A DNA stretch of 64,000 bases from Blastococcus sp. URHD0036 (GTDB taxonomy: Bacteria > Actinomycetota > Actinomycetes > Mycobacteriales > Geodermatophilaceae). Position numbers and translations under genes: made by a program. Shown one piece after another: positions 44,568-52,070 of the stretch (its first letter is position 1; the number at the start of each line of letters is the position of its first letter). The stretch spans positions 62,001-126,000 of the forward strand of contig NZ_JNIK01000004.1 of the NCBI RefSeq assembly GCF_000701365.1, given 5' to 3'. The notes beneath the pieces are model-generated. The model saw only the letters and a list, made by a program, of their open reading frames with translations, did no database searches and had not been told where the DNA came from.

Positions 44568-46277
44568 GTGCAACTCGCAGCACCGTCCCGGCGCGCTCTC
44601 GGCCTCGCGGCCGTCGGAGCGATCGCCACGTCCACCACGCTCCTCTCGCTCGGTGGTGTCGCCCAGGCGATCACCATGGGGGCGGTCGAGACCACGACCC
44701 CGACGTTCGGCGTCTCCTACGACTACGACGGCGGCACCGACACCTGGACGGTCCCGGCCGGCTACTGCGCCGTCGACTGGCACCTCGAGGGCGCCCAGGG
44801 CGGCGCGGGCAGCGGTGTCGGTGAGGACGGCGGCCTGGGCGGGTCGCTGGACATCACGACCTACATCGACGACACCACGGTGGCCACGACGTTCACGATG
44901 GCGCCCGGCCAGGCCGGGAGCGACGCCTCCTCGGACGGGCTCACCGGCGGTGCCGGCGGCCTGAACCACCTCGCCGCCGACGTCGACGGCGACTATGACG
45001 GTGGCGACGGCTGGTCCGACGACGACACCATCGCCGGTGGTGGCGGCGGGGCCGCCTCGACCGTGACCGGGTCCGACGACTCCGAGCTCATCGCCTTCGG
45101 TGGCAACGGTGGCGGCGACGCGGACTACTACGGCTACGGCGCCTGGAACGACTCCAACTACGTGTATGCGACCACCAGCGAGCCGCAGACCGACGGAGTC
45201 GCCGACGGTGGCGACGGTTTCATCTCCGCGACGGCCTACCTCTGCGCGCCGGCCGAGCCCACCCTCGACTGGCTGGAGGGTGACGACGGCAAGCTGATCG
45301 TGCACTTCTCCGAGGGCGAGTTCGGCGACGCCCCGACCACGGGCTACCAGTACACCCTCGACAACGGCACCACCTGGACGACCCTGACCACGTCCACCGT
45401 GGACGGCGAGGTGGTCGGCACGATCTCCGGACGGACCAACGGCACCACGTACACGGTCGCGATCCGCTCGATCGCCGCGAACGGCGCCCACAGCGAGGCG
45501 ACCGACCCCGAGACGGCCATGGCCTACAAGCGGATCGGCGTGCCCCCGAACGTCGTCGCCACCGCAGGGCCGTCGTCCATCGTCATCACGTGGGACGCCC
45601 CCACCACGGCCGGCACCTACCCGCTGGCCGGGTACATCGTCGGCGGCAGCGCCCGCGAGATCAACGGCCCCAACGGCGCCGACGGCATCGCCTGCGAGAC
45701 GGCGGCCGACGTGCGCCGCTGCGTCGTCACCGCGGAGCCCGGCTGGAGCTACAGCTTCAGCGTCACGTCCGTCGACACCGAGGACAACCCGGGCTTCGGC
45801 TCGGCGATGGTCACCGTCTCCGACGTCCAGCGCTCCTCGGTCCCGGCCACCGTCCCCACCAAGGACGGCGACCTGGTCCGCCCCGCCGGCCAGTCCGGCT
45901 CGGTCGCGCCGGGTTCCACCGTCCGGGTCACCGGCGGCGGGTACCTCCCGGGTTCGACCGTCACGCTGATCGCGTACTCGACCCCGCAGGTGCTGACCAC
46001 GACCGTCGCTGACGGCAGCGGCAACATCGACGTCACGGTGACCGTCCCGGCCGGTCTGGCCGCGGGCAACCACACGCTGGTCGCCGCGGGTGTCGACGCG
46101 CAGGGCAACACGCACTACCTGACCCTGCCGATCACCGTCACCGGTGGCACCACCGGCTCGGGCGGGCTGGCCTACACCGGCGCGGACATCGCCGTGCCGG
46201 CCATCGGTGGCCTCGCCGCGCTGGCGATCGGCGGTGGGTTCGTGCTCGCCGGCCGTCGCAAGCGCACCGCCGAGTAA
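44568..46277 (+). CDS. Sortase-anchored surface protein (LAYTG) with Gly-rich and FN3/Ig-like domains
   Basis: 569-residue exported protein. A signal peptide (about 1-35, RRALGLAAVGAIATSTTLLSLGGVAQA) is followed by a Gly/Asp-rich beta domain (about 40-210) resembling the glycine-rich PF12810 type, two FN3-like domains (about 220-420), an Ig-like domain (about 430-525) and the cell-wall sorting signal: LAYTG at 534-538, hydrophobic helix, then RRKRTAE. LAxTG is the class E sortase motif of high-GC actinobacteria, so it should be attached to peptidoglycan. No sortase gene is in the window. GTG at 44568 has GGGGAG. Ligand unknown. Confidence 0.88.
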   Translation: MQLAAPSRRALGLAAVGAIATSTTLLSLGGVAQAITMGAVETTTPTFGVSYDYDGGTDTWTVPAGYCAVDWHLEGAQGGAGSGVGEDGGLGGSLDITTYIDDTTVATTFTMAPGQAGSDASSDGLTGGAGGLNHLAADVDGDYDGGDGWSDDDTIAGGGGGAASTVTGSDDSELIAFGGNGGGDADYYGYGAWNDSNYVYATTSEPQTDGVADGGDGFISATAYLCAPAEPTLDWLEGDDGKLIVHFSEGEFGDAPTTGYQYTLDNGTTWTTLTTSTVDGEVVGTISGRTNGTTYTVAIRSIAANGAHSEATDPETAMAYKRIGVPPNVVATAGPSSIVITWDAPTTAGTYPLAGYIVGGSAREINGPNGADGIACETAADVRRCVVTAEPGWSYSFSVTSVDTEDNPGFGSAMVTVSDVQRSSVPATVPTKDGDLVRPAGQSGSVAPGSTVRVTGGGYLPGSTVTLIAYSTPQVLTTTVADGSGNIDVTVTVPAGLAAGNHTLVAAGVDAQGNTHYLTLPITVTGGTTGSGGLAYTGADIAVPAIGGLAALAIGGGFVLAGRRKRTAE

Positions 46278-46293
46278 CACCCCGCACCACCGC

Positions 46294-46332
46294 ACAGCGG
46301 CCGTCGTCCCTCCCCGGGACGGCGGCCGCTGT
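46294..46332 (+). terminator. 17-bp hairpin after surface protein gene
   Basis: 46294-46310 pairs with 46316-46332 with one T-G wobble and a 5-base loop, 16 bases after the stop. No U-tract. Confidence 0.65.
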
Positions 46333-46354
46333 CGCGTTCCCGGAGTGCCAGAGG

Positions 46355-47122
46355 TCAGCGGGCGCTCCAGGAACCGCCGTCCAGCCGCAGGGTGTTGCCG
46401 CTCAGGTAGGCCGCGTCGTCGCCGGCGAGGAAGGCCACGGCGCGGCCGATGTCCTCCTCCGGCCGGCCGATCCGCCCCAGCGGGATGCCGGCGCGGTAGC
46501 GCTCGCGTTGCTCGGCGGTCAGGTCCCGCTCCATCGACGGGGAGTCGACGATCGGCACGACGGTGTTGGTCCGGATGCCGTCGGGGCCCCACTCCGCCGC
46601 AGCCGCCTTCCCGATCGTCTCGATGGCCGCCTTCACCGCCGCGTAGACGCCGTAGTGCGCCGGCCGGCGCAGCGCGCCGCTGGCGAAGTTGACGATCGAG
46701 CCGCCGCCGGCCGCCTTCAGGTGCGGGTGGCAGGCGCGCATGAGCGCGAGCGTCGCCACCGGGCCGGATGCCCACAGCTCCGCGACGTCCTCGTCGGTGA
46801 CGTCGAGCAGGTCGGCGGCGCGCATCTCCGGGGACTGCGCGGCGTTGACCAGCACGTCCAGCCGGCCGAACGCGGCCACGGCGGAGTCGACGGCCGCGCG
46901 CCGGTCCGCCGGATCGGTGACGTCGGCGGGAGCGGCGAGGGCCGTGCCACCGGTCGCCCCGATCTCGGCGACCACGGCCTCGAGCTTCCCCGGATTCCGG
47001 CCGACGCAGACGACCGCGGCTCCCTCGGCGGCCAGTGCCAGGGCGCAGCCCCGCCCGCCGCCCTGCCCGGCGCCGGTCACCAGCGCCACCCGGCCGGTCA
47101 GCCGGCCGACTCGTCCGCCCAC
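46355..47122 (-). CDS. Short-chain dehydrogenase/reductase
   Basis: 255-residue classical SDR. Cofactor motif GRVALVTGAGQGGGRGCALALA, and VNAAQSP in place of NNAG. Catalytic residues fall in VNFASGALRRPAHYGVYAAVKAA (Ser, Tyr, Lys), ending with a SGNTLRLDGGS C-terminus. Substrate unknown. GTG at 47122 has GGGAGG. Divergent from a second SDR gene with a short dyad between them (GACCTG/CAGGTC). Confidence 0.9.
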   Translation of the reverse strand: MGGRVGRLTGRVALVTGAGQGGGRGCALALAAEGAAVVCVGRNPGKLEAVVAEIGATGGTALAAPADVTDPADRRAAVDSAVAAFGRLDVLVNAAQSPEMRAADLLDVTDEDVAELWASGPVATLALMRACHPHLKAAGGGSIVNFASGALRRPAHYGVYAAVKAAIETIGKAAAAEWGPDGIRTNTVVPIVDSPSMERDLTAEQRERYRAGIPLGRIGRPEEDIGRAVAFLAGDDAAYLSGNTLRLDGGSWSAR

Positions 47123-47142
47123 GATGCCTCCCTCGCCGCACC

Positions 47143-47165
47143 GACCTGATGCGATGCTGCAGGTC
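47143..47165. promoter_or_regulatory. Dyad between divergent SDR genes
   Basis: GACCTG (47143-47148) and CAGGTC (47160-47165) form a 6-bp inverted repeat with 11-base spacer between the two SDR starts. A candidate operator for an unlinked regulator. Confidence 0.35.
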
Positions 47166-47188
47166 AATCATTACCAGTGGAGGCGGCC

Positions 47189-47953
47189 ATGGACGGGCTC
47201 GACGGCAAGGTGGTGGTCGTCGCGGGCGGCGGCGGGGGGACCGGCCGGGCCACGGCCCGCCTGCTCGGCGCCTCCGGCGCCCGGGTCGTGGTCGGCGACA
47301 TCGACGCCGACCGTGCCGAGGAGGTCGCGACGGCGATCCGGGCGGACGGCGGCGAGGCGGTGGCGCAGACCTTCGACATGGGCGACCCGGCGAGCACCAG
47401 CGACCTGATCGGGGCCGCGGTCGAGCGGTTCGGCCGGCTGGACGGTCTGCACAACGTGGCCGGCAACCCGTCGGCGCACCGGCACGACGGCGACGTCGTC
47501 TCCACCCCGGACGAGACCTGGGACCTCCAGCTGCGCTCCCACCTGCTCGCCTACGCCGCGGCCTGCCGGACGGCGATCCCGCTGATGCTCGACGGCGGGG
47601 GCGGGTCGATCGTCAACACGTCGTCCAACGCCGCCCGCGGCGCCGGCACGACGCGCATCGCGTACCAGGCGGCCAAGGCCGGCGTGGAGACGCTGACCCG
47701 GCACGTGGCCGCCACCTGGGGGAAGCGCGGCGTCCGCTGCAACGCCCTGAGCTACGGGGTGGTGCTCACCGACAACGCGCGGGCGCAGTTGTCGCCGGAG
47801 TTCTTCGCCGCGGCGCTCGCCCAGACGTGGAGCCCGCGGCTGGGGGAGCCCGACGATGTCGCCGGCATCGCCGCGCTGCTCCTCTCCGACGCGGGCGCCT
47901 GGATCAACGGTCAGGTCATCGACGTCAACGGCGGGATGCTGCTGACCGGGTGA
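47189..47953 (+). CDS. Short-chain dehydrogenase/reductase
   Basis: 254-residue SDR: GKVVVVAGGGGGTGRATARLLG (cofactor loop rich in Gly), HNVAGNPS in place of NNAG, catalytic Ser/Tyr/Lys in VNTSSNAARGAGTTRIAYQAAK, and WINGQVIDVNGGM at the end. Divergent partner of the preceding SDR; the two may act in one pathway such as steroid, terpene or acyl-CoA modification, which is inference. ATG at 47189 is preceded by GGAGG; an upstream GTG at 47177 lies in front of that site. Confidence 0.9.
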   Translation: MDGLDGKVVVVAGGGGGTGRATARLLGASGARVVVGDIDADRAEEVATAIRADGGEAVAQTFDMGDPASTSDLIGAAVERFGRLDGLHNVAGNPSAHRHDGDVVSTPDETWDLQLRSHLLAYAAACRTAIPLMLDGGGGSIVNTSSNAARGAGTTRIAYQAAKAGVETLTRHVAATWGKRGVRCNALSYGVVLTDNARAQLSPEFFAAALAQTWSPRLGEPDDVAGIAALLLSDAGAWINGQVIDVNGGMLLTG

Positions 47954-47987
47954 GCGCCACCCGCGGTCGCCCGCGCCGCCCGGGCGC

Positions 47988-47993
47988 TAGCCT
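47988..47993 (+). promoter_or_regulatory. -10 box of tRNA-Ser
   Basis: TAGCCT lies 11 bases before the first tRNA base, suitable for a short 5' leader. Confidence 0.4.
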
Positions 47994-48004
47994 CGACCCC
48001 GCCA

Positions 48005-48092
48005 GGAGGGCTCGCCTAGTGGCCGATGGCGGCGGTCTTGAAAACCGCTAAGAGGTAATCCCTCTTCGTGGGTTCGAATCCCACGCCCTCCG
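48005..48092 (+). tRNA. tRNA-Ser (UGA)
   Basis: 88-base class II tRNA. The acceptor stem GGAGGGC (48005-48011) pairs with GCCCTCC (48085-48091), with discriminator G. Anticodon stem GCGGT/ACCGC encloses loop CTTGAAA, whose anticodon TGA is at 48039-48041. A long variable arm and the T-loop GTTCGAATC are present. Reads UCA/UCG serine codons. CCA is not encoded. It is charged by the serS product in this window. Confidence 0.97.
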
Positions 48093-48122
48093 CCGAACCG
48101 CCGCCGAGGAGGCAGCACCCCC

Positions 48123-48890
48123 ATGACCGAGGACCTCACCCTGTCCGCGCCCGCCAACCTGCGCGACCTCGGCGGCATCCCCGCCGAGGGCGGCGTCGTC
48201 CGCCGCGGGGTGGCGATCCGCGCCGACGACCTGTCGCTGACCCCGCGGGAGGACGCCGAGGCGCTCGTCGCCGAGGGGCTGGGCGCGGTGATCGACCTGC
48301 GCTCCCCCGGCGAGGTCCGCAACACCGGCCGCGGCGTCTTCGGCGAGCTGCCGGTGGCCTACCACCACCTCCCGCTGATGCCCGGCCTGCGCCCGACCAC
48401 CGGACCCGGCGCCGGGGTGGACCCGCGCGAGCCGGCCGGGATGGGCGGCATGTACGCGGACCTGTTCTCGACCGCCGCGGGACAGATCGTGACGGCGCTG
48501 GCGGTGCTCGCCGTGACGCCCGGCGCGACGGCGTTCCACTGCTCGGCGGGCAAGGACCGCACCGGCGTCCTGGCGGCGGCGTTCCTGCTGGCCCTCGGCG
48601 CCGAGGACGACGACGTCGTCGCCGACTACGCGGTCACCGGGACGAACATCGAGGCCGTCGGACGGCGGCTGCAGCCCCTGATGGGCGCGATCCTCGCCTC
48701 GCACGGCGTCGACCGGAACGCCTTCACCCGGTCCGCGATCGGGCAGGACTTCTCCGGGGCCGCGATGGAGACCGCCCTGGCCACCCTGCGCGAGCGGCAC
48801 GGGGACCCCCTGCGCCCGCTCCGCGACGCCGGGCTCAGCGCCGAGCTCGTCGCGATGCTGCGCCGGCGGGCGGTCCAGCCGGCGGGCTGA
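48123..48890 (+). CDS. Tyrosine-protein phosphatase family
   Basis: 255-residue phosphatase of the Y_phosphatase3/PtpB-like family. It starts with the family's LSAPANLRDLGGIPAEGG and has FHCSAGKDRTGVLAA, the CX5R P-loop (Cys140, Arg146) with the extra Asp of the lipid/protein dual-specificity group. Acts on phosphotyrosine, phosphoserine or phosphoinositides. ATG at 48123 has GAGGAGG. Starts 30 bases after the tRNA. Its last 56 bases overlap the convergent membrane protein gene. Confidence 0.92.
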   Translation: MTEDLTLSAPANLRDLGGIPAEGGVVRRGVAIRADDLSLTPREDAEALVAEGLGAVIDLRSPGEVRNTGRGVFGELPVAYHHLPLMPGLRPTTGPGAGVDPREPAGMGGMYADLFSTAAGQIVTALAVLAVTPGATAFHCSAGKDRTGVLAAAFLLALGAEDDDVVADYAVTGTNIEAVGRRLQPLMGAILASHGVDRNAFTRSAIGQDFSGAAMETALATLRERHGDPLRPLRDAGLSAELVAMLRRRAVQPAG

Positions 48891-49830
48891 CCGGCGGGAG
48901 CTCCTCGCCCGGCCCGGGCAGGCGGTACCGCCACCACTCCGCCGTCTGGGCGATCCAGAAGACGGCGAACAGGGCGATCAGCGAGGCCTCGAGCCAGAAC
49001 AGCGTCAGGACGTCGGTCAGCACGAGCAGCCCCTCGACGACGCCGACCCCGACCATCGCGAGGGCGATGGCCGGGTAGCGCTGCCGCGGCGAGAGCCCGA
49101 CCCGCAGCGCCGTCCGGCCGCGTTCCAGCAGTCCGGCCTCCGGCGCCGGCCGGTGCTCGGCGACGCGCAGGGCGTTGGAGACCGCCACCGCGACGATGCA
49201 GAGGAACAGCCCGACGGCCGCCACCCAGTGGGCGCGGTCGATGAAGCCCTGGCGGAAGAAGGCGAAGCTGACCAGGCCGAACAGGTACAGCAGCCAGGCC
49301 GCGCCGTAGCCGAGCCGGTACGTGCGGGACCGCTCGGCCCACGGCTTGCCGGCGAGGACGAAGGCGACGACCAGCCCCAGGCCGCCGACCGCGAGCAGCG
49401 CCCAGACGTTGTTCGCGATGTTCGCCTCGGCGGTCTGCTCGAGGGCGCCCACGCTCGGGCAGTCGATCCCGTCGACGTAGCCGCCGGCCGCCCGGCAGGC
49501 GGCGACCGCCTCCTCGTGGTCCACGCCACGGGACGTCGGGACGAGCGCCACGACCGTGGCCAGCATCCCGCCGAGGTTGAGCAGGACGTCCTCGGTGCGC
49601 GTCGTGCCCTGCAGGGCGAGCATGCAGACGCCGAAGGAGAACAGCGAGGCGACGAAGACCGCCTGCGCCGGCGTGTAGTAGTAGGCGCTGATCGAGGTCA
49701 GGATCTCGCCGTCCGCGGCGATCTGCCGGCCGACCGCCGCCGCCAGCAGCGCGAGGACGCCGACCATCGACACGCGGACGTAGGTGTAGCTCTTCGCCAG
49801 CACCGCGTCGGTGCCGATCGGTGCTGCCAC
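48835..49830 (-). CDS. Multi-pass membrane protein of unknown function
   Basis: 331-residue integral membrane protein with seven or eight predicted helices (for example residues 21-35, 57-73, 83-97, 142-160, 176-190, 200-216, 253-272, 277-297). A loop between helices 3 and 4 has two Cys (VAACRAAGG, GIDCPS) that could form a disulfide. I do not recognise the family. GTG at 49830 is preceded by GGGGGGA. The C-terminal tail is Pro/Arg-rich and encoded antisense to the end of the phosphatase gene. Confidence 0.82.
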   Translation of the reverse strand: MAAPIGTDAVLAKSYTYVRVSMVGVLALLAAAVGRQIAADGEILTSISAYYYTPAQAVFVASLFSFGVCMLALQGTTRTEDVLLNLGGMLATVVALVPTSRGVDHEEAVAACRAAGGYVDGIDCPSVGALEQTAEANIANNVWALLAVGGLGLVVAFVLAGKPWAERSRTYRLGYGAAWLLYLFGLVSFAFFRQGFIDRAHWVAAVGLFLCIVAVAVSNALRVAEHRPAPEAGLLERGRTALRVGLSPRQRYPAIALAMVGVGVVEGLLVLTDVLTLFWLEASLIALFAVFWIAQTAEWWRYRLPGPGEELPPVSPPAGPPAGAASRRARR

Positions 49831-49877
49831 GTCGTCCCCCCACCGAACGGTCCCGCCGACCGTAACGCCCGCGGACG

Positions 49878-49921
49878 CGACCGAGCTCCCTTCCGGCCGC
49901 GGCCGGAGGGGAGCTCGGTCG
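49878..49921 (-). terminator. 44-bp near-perfect palindrome (22-bp stem)
   Basis: 49878-49899 pairs with 49900-49921 with a single T-G wobble. It starts 11 bases beyond the stop of the SHOCT-domain gene, upstream of the membrane protein gene on the same strand. Probable terminator, no U-tract. Confidence 0.65.
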
Positions 49922-49931
49922 AGAGCTGCGG

Positions 49932-50873
49932 TCAGCCGAGCAGCTTGGCCTTCTGCGCCGCGAACTCCTCCTCGGTGAGGATCCCGGCGTCGCGGAGCTC
50001 ACCGAGCCGGCGCAGCTGCTCGATCGGGTCGGGCGCCGGTGCCGCCGCGGGCGCCGCGGGCTGCGGTGCGCCGGGGAACTGCGGCGGCGTCACGTGGTGC
50101 ACGTACTGCGACTGCCGCTCCACGGTCTTCCGGTGCCGGGCGTCGCTCACCAGCGGGGCCAGGAAGTCGTACACCTGCTGGGGGCTCTCGATGTTGTCGA
50201 GGACCACCTGACCGCTGGTCCGTCCGGGCTCGGGGACGGCGTTCAGGTCGAAGGTCGACTGCTGGACGCCGTAGGCCGGGTCGTCCAGGCCGAGCACGAG
50301 GTCGCCGACGTCCTTGCCGCGCTGCCAGACGGCCTGTCGGATGTCCATGTCCCGGATCGCCCACAGCGGCACGCTCTCGGTGCGGGTGCCGAGGAGCCCG
50401 CTCTCGATCCAGACGCGGTCGGCGGTGATCCGGTAGCGCGCCTTCGCCACCCCGGCCGCGCCGGTGGCACCGCCCTTGCTCTCCCCGGCCCAGAGCGTGG
50501 TGGGGTCGTTGGCCCACTGCTCGGTCCGCTTCGCCGACTGCTCGGCGAGCTTCGCCTTGCCCTGCTCGGCGACCGCCTTCCCCTGGTCGGCGACCTGCTT
50601 GAGCCGGTCCTTCCAGCTGGGCTTGGCCGCCGCGGGCGCGCTCGACGGGGGTGCCGCGAACCCGGCGTCGTTCGAGCCGTAGTAGAGGACGTTCGTGTCC
50701 CCGGGCGCCGGCGGTGGCGGTGGCGGGGCCTCGCCGGGCAGGGGCAGCTCCCGGGTGGGCACGTCGACGCCCGTGGTGCCCTGGTCCGAGACGTGCTCGG
50801 TCCAGGCCGTGCCGTTCCAGTAGCGCAGCTCGTGCGTCCCGCTCGGATCGGGCAGCCAGTTCGCGTCGACCAT
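49932..50873 (-). CDS. DUF2510 / PH-like / SHOCT domain protein
   Basis: 313-residue protein. The N-terminal DUF2510 motif is WLPDPSGTHELRYWNGTAWTEHV. A charged coiled-coil linker (about 85-120, rich in KQ/AEQ) follows. A bacterial PH-like domain (about 140-265) and a C-terminal SHOCT motif (DPIEQLRRLGELRDAGILTEEEFAAQKAKLLG-type, about 283-313) complete it. SHOCT ends are thought to mediate oligomerisation; function unknown. ATG at 50873 has GGAGGG. Its upstream gap, shared with a GGDEF gene, contains the conserved block also found near the EAL/SpoIIE pair. Confidence 0.88.
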   Translation of the reverse strand: MVDANWLPDPSGTHELRYWNGTAWTEHVSDQGTTGVDVPTRELPLPGEAPPPPPPAPGDTNVLYYGSNDAGFAAPPSSAPAAAKPSWKDRLKQVADQGKAVAEQGKAKLAEQSAKRTEQWANDPTTLWAGESKGGATGAAGVAKARYRITADRVWIESGLLGTRTESVPLWAIRDMDIRQAVWQRGKDVGDLVLGLDDPAYGVQQSTFDLNAVPEPGRTSGQVVLDNIESPQQVYDFLAPLVSDARHRKTVERQSQYVHHVTPPQFPGAPQPAAPAAAPAPDPIEQLRRLGELRDAGILTEEEFAAQKAKLLG

Positions 50874-50937
50874 CGATGTCCCTCCGGCGTCGCAGGGACC
50901 GTCCCGGCGACCGCGACACCATGCCAGCGCCCCCGTC

Positions 50938-50986
50938 CGCACCGGAACACCTCCGACCGCGGCGCTGCCCTCCCTCTGGGGGGTGA
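50938..50986. promoter_or_regulatory. Conserved intergenic block, copy 2
   Basis: The reverse complement of 50967-50986 is identical to 30933-30952, and the adjoining bases down to 50938 align with copy 1 (CGCCGCG, GTCGGA, GTTCCGG, TGCG). It lies 42 bases from the GGDEF start and 93 bases from the SHOCT start. Orientation relative to the c-di-GMP gene is the same as in copy 1. Confidence 0.7.
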
Positions 50987-51013
50987 GGCGAACTCCTGCG
51001 GCGACCTCACCGC

Positions 51014-51021
51014 GCCGATCC
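51014..51021 (+). promoter_or_regulatory. GCCGATCC -10-like box of the GGDEF gene
   Basis: GCCGAT is followed by nine bases and the GTG at 51029, as CCGAT is followed by nine bases and ATG in the EAL gene. The expected -35 position (TCCT) is a poor match, so the sigma-class assignment is tentative. Confidence 0.35.
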
Positions 51022-51028
51022 CTCCGGT

Positions 51029-52066
51029 GTGAGGTTGCCGTCCACGTTCCGGGCCCGAGACGCACGGAGCACCGTGCGTTCCGCCGTCCTGATCGTCGGC
51101 GTGTGCGCCGTCGTGCTCGTGGTGTTCACGGTCTTCGGGCCGAACTCCGTCAGCCCGACGTCGCGCACGACGTCGTGGGTCGGGGCGGTCATCCTCTTCG
51201 TCGCGGCCGGCGCCTGCCTGCTGGCCCGCCCGGACACCCTCGACCGGCGCGGCGCCTTCCTCGGCATCGGGATCGGCGGGGCCCTGCTGGTCTGCGTGAT
51301 GAACGTCCTCACCCGCGACCCCTCGGCCGCCGCGCAGGCGTTCCTGGCGTTCCCCGTGCTGTGGGCGGCCACCCACCTCCGGCGCGGGGCCGTCGCCCTG
51401 ATCACCGGCGTCGCGCTGCTGGGCGACGCCGCGAGCCTGCTGGCGATCCTGCCCGCCGCGGACGCCCTCATCGACGTCGTCTTCTTCGGGGCGGTGCTCG
51501 TGGTGACGGCCGCGATGCTCGACCGCGCCGCCGTCGTCCAGGACCGCCTGGTCCAGGCGCTGCAGCAGCAGGCCACCGTCGACTCCCTCACCGGCCTGCT
51601 CAACCGCCGGGTGTTCGAGGAGGCTCTGGCCCACGCGCTGGACCGGGCACCGCACCCCGACGGCACCGCGCTGGTGCTCCTCGACGTCGACTCGTTCAAG
51701 CAGATCAACGACCGCCACGGGCACCCCGTGGGTGACGACGCGCTCGTCCACCTGGCCGGGCTGGTCCGCCGGCACGTCCGCGCCGGCGACGCGGTGCTGA
51801 GCCGGCTGGGCGGCGACGAGCTCGCCGTCCTGCTGCCCGGCTGCACGCCGGAGGTCGCCGCCCAGCGGGCCGACGAGCTGCTGCAGTCGGTGCGCTCCAC
51901 CCCGCTGGCGCTGCCGGGCGGCGGGCTCCTGGCGCTGTCGGTCAGCGTGGGTGTCGCGCACGCGCCGGAGCACGCGCAGGGGATGCGGGACCTGTACGCG
52001 GCCGCCGACGCCGCCCTCTACTCGGCCAAGCGCGGCGGTCGCGACCGCGTCGAGGTCGCGCCCTAG
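51029..52066 (+). CDS. Membrane-bound GGDEF protein
   Basis: 345-residue protein with about six membrane helices (17-165) as sensor, followed by a GGDEF domain (about 180-345: DSLTGLLNRRVFEEAL, LLDVDSFKQINDRHGHPVGDD). The signature is GGDEL (about 261-265) instead of GGDEF. Between RAGD and the signature there are six residues rather than the canonical five, so the inhibitory site is out of register. Cyclase activity is plausible, but product inhibition is probably lost. GTG at 51029 lacks a Shine-Dalgarno and fits a leaderless message. Its stop is four bases from the convergent reductase. Confidence 0.9.
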   Translation: MRLPSTFRARDARSTVRSAVLIVGVCAVVLVVFTVFGPNSVSPTSRTTSWVGAVILFVAAGACLLARPDTLDRRGAFLGIGIGGALLVCVMNVLTRDPSAAAQAFLAFPVLWAATHLRRGAVALITGVALLGDAASLLAILPAADALIDVVFFGAVLVVTAAMLDRAAVVQDRLVQALQQQATVDSLTGLLNRRVFEEALAHALDRAPHPDGTALVLLDVDSFKQINDRHGHPVGDDALVHLAGLVRRHVRAGDAVLSRLGGDELAVLLPGCTPEVAAQRADELLQSVRSTPLALPGGGLLALSVSVGVAHAPEHAQGMRDLYAAADAALYSAKRGGRDRVEVAP

Positions 52067-52070
52067 CCCG

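Noticed and set aside
47177-47188. GTG at 47177 as the start of the second SDR
   Set aside because: It overlaps the GGAGG ribosome-binding site of the ATG at 47189, which gives the normal SDR N-terminus.
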